From: Bacillota bacterium
GTDB taxonomy: Bacteria > Bacillota > Clostridia > Acetivibrionales > DTU013
Length of the DNA stretch: 6,531 nt
Assembly: GCA_023415815.1 (NCBI GenBank)
Contig: JAEZJL010000502.1
Location: 1 to 6,531 of the forward strand
Reading direction: 5' to 3'
A program made the position numbers and the translations under genes. How positions within the stretch are numbered: the first letter of the stretch is position 1; every line of letters begins with the position of its first letter. This document shows positions 5,437 to 6,531 of this stretch, in pieces. Under the pieces are notes generated by a model, which saw only the letters and a list, made by a program, of their open reading frames with translations, made no database searches and was not told where the DNA came from.

Positions 5437-6531
5437 ATGGTAATTGGTGTTCCCAGGGAAATAAAAAACAACGAAAACAGAGTGGCAATCACCTCCGCCG
5501 GCGTACATGCGCTGGTAAAGCGAGGCCACAGGGTCTATATCGAAAAAAATGCCGGGGCGGGAAGCGGCATAGAGGACAGCGACTATATTTCCGCGGGAGC
5601 CGTGATCCTCGATAAAAATACGGACATTTACGAAAAGGCCGATATCGTCGTAAAGGTAAAGGAACCGCTGGAAAGCGAATACGATCTGTTTAGGGAAGGC
5701 CAGACGCTCTTCACGTACCTTCATCTGGCTCCCAACCCCTCGCTGACGAAGGCGCTCCTGAAAAAAAAGGTGGCGGGCATTGCCTATGAAACCATCCAGA
5801 GCGCCAACGGCTCTCTGCCCCTGCTGGCTCCCATGAGCGAGGTCGCCGGGCGTATGTCGGTTCAAATCGGCGCAGCCATGCTGCAGAAATACAACGGAGG
5901 CTCCGGGGTCCTGCTGGGCGGAGTGCCCGGCGTACTTCCGGCCGAGGTGCTGATCATCGGCGGCGGAGTGGTCGGGATTAACGCCGCGAAAATGGCGGCG
6001 GGACTCGGGGCAAGAGTCACCGTCATGGACGTCAACAAGAATAGGCTCTCTTACCTGGACGACCTGTTTTCCGGCAGGATAGGCACCTTGATCTATGATG
6101 AATACAGCACGGCGGAAATGGTAAAAACAGCCGACCTTCTGATCGGGGCCGTACTGGTCCCCGGCGCCAGGGCTCCCAAGACTGTTACCGGGAAAATGGT
6201 GAAAACCATGAAAAAGGGGTCCGTCATCGTGGACGTGGCAATAGACCAGGGCGGCTCCATCGAGACGGTGGACAGGGCAACCACCCATGACCGCCCCTGC
6301 TACGAAAAGTACGGCGTCATACATTACTCCGTCGCCAACATACCCGGGGCCGTCCCCAGGACCTCCACCTTCGCGCTCACCGGCGTGACGCTCCCGTATC
6401 TTCTGGAGCTGGCGGACAAGGGTACGGAGAAAGCGCTGGCCGAGAATGCTTCCCTGCTTCTCGGACTGAATACGTATAAGGGGAACATCACCTATAAAGC
6501 GGTAGCTGAAAGTATAGACGGGGAGTATGTG
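5437..6531 (+). CDS. ald: Alanine dehydrogenase (3' end outside window)
   Basis: NAD-dependent L-alanine dehydrogenase, cytosolic: L-alanine + NAD+ + water gives pyruvate + ammonium + NADH, reversibly. The open frame runs 365 codons to the window edge without a stop; family members are about 370 residues, so only a few codons are missing. The N-terminus MVIGVPREIKNNENRVA is diagnostic. Catalytic residues known in the family are present: R15, K75 (VKVKEP), H96 (TYLHLAP) and D270 (VDVAIDQGG). The NAD site is GGGVVG at 175-180 with D198 ending the second strand. MSEVAGRMS (133-141) and ANIPGAVPRTST (300-311) are also standard. ATG 5437 follows GGAGG by 6 nt. Beside an aminotransferase it probably recycles alanine to pyruvate. 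A terminator-like stem separates it from the transporter genes, so it may be transcribed separately. Confidence 0.97.
   Translation, partial: MVIGVPREIKNNENRVAITSAGVHALVKRGHRVYIEKNAGAGSGIEDSDYISAGAVILDKNTDIYEKADIVVKVKEPLESEYDLFREGQTLFTYLHLAPNPSLTKALLKKKVAGIAYETIQSANGSLPLLAPMSEVAGRMSVQIGAAMLQKYNGGSGVLLGGVPGVLPAEVLIIGGGVVGINAAKMAAGLGARVTVMDVNKNRLSYLDDLFSGRIGTLIYDEYSTAEMVKTADLLIGAVLVPGARAPKTVTGKMVKTMKKGSVIVDVAIDQGGSIETVDRATTHDRPCYEKYGVIHYSVANIPGAVPRTSTFALTGVTLPYLLELADKGTEKALAENASLLLGLNTYKGNITYKAVAESIDGEYV

Noticed and set aside
5367..5615. Plus-strand open frame of 82 codons overlapping the ald start
   Set aside because: It runs out of frame into ald, has no good ribosome site and its composition is that of a shadow frame.
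5365..6324. Long open frame (319 codons) on the minus strand opposite ald
   Set aside because: It lies entirely antisense to a clear alanine dehydrogenase, lacks recognisable domains and is explained by the codon composition of ald.

Overview
The window looks like part of an amine- or amino-compound catabolic locus from a Gram-positive bacterium, most likely an anaerobic or facultative Firmicute of the Clostridia type. This rests on a YesM-type sensor kinase, a CUT1-type ABC importer with a lipoprotein binding protein, strong GGAGG-like ribosome sites, and codon use rich in AGG (Arg) and ATA (Ile) at roughly even base composition. The genus cannot be named from sequence alone. All genes lie on the + strand; I found no RNA gene, mobile element or CRISPR array.

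Layout: (1) 1-522, the 3' part of a YesM/LytS-like sensor histidine kinase, cut by the left edge. (2) 633-1991, a class III PLP-dependent aminotransferase with unusual active-site flanks and a four-cysteine cluster. (3) 2029-2907 and 2904-3743, two overlapping inner-membrane permease subunits (MalF-like, then MalG-like). (4) A 112-nt spacer with two hairpins. (5) 3856-5256, the lipid-anchored solute-binding protein. (6) A strong stem-loop, probably a terminator, at 5284-5315. (7) A 180-nt spacer, then alanine dehydrogenase (ald) from 5437, complete except for its last few codons, which lie beyond the right edge.

Proposed joint function (inference): the kinase senses an external ligand. The binding protein and two permeases import it, using an ATPase encoded outside the window. 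The aminotransferase moves the amino group of the substrate to a keto acid. If the acceptor is pyruvate, the product is L-alanine, which alanine dehydrogenase oxidises back to pyruvate with release of ammonium and NADH. This pairing of a pyruvate-using class III transaminase with alanine dehydrogenase is known from bacterial taurine dissimilation. What is unusual here is its linkage to a carbohydrate-type (CUT1) importer, which raises the possibility of an amino sugar or other polar amino compound as substrate. The substrate cannot be read from the sequence.
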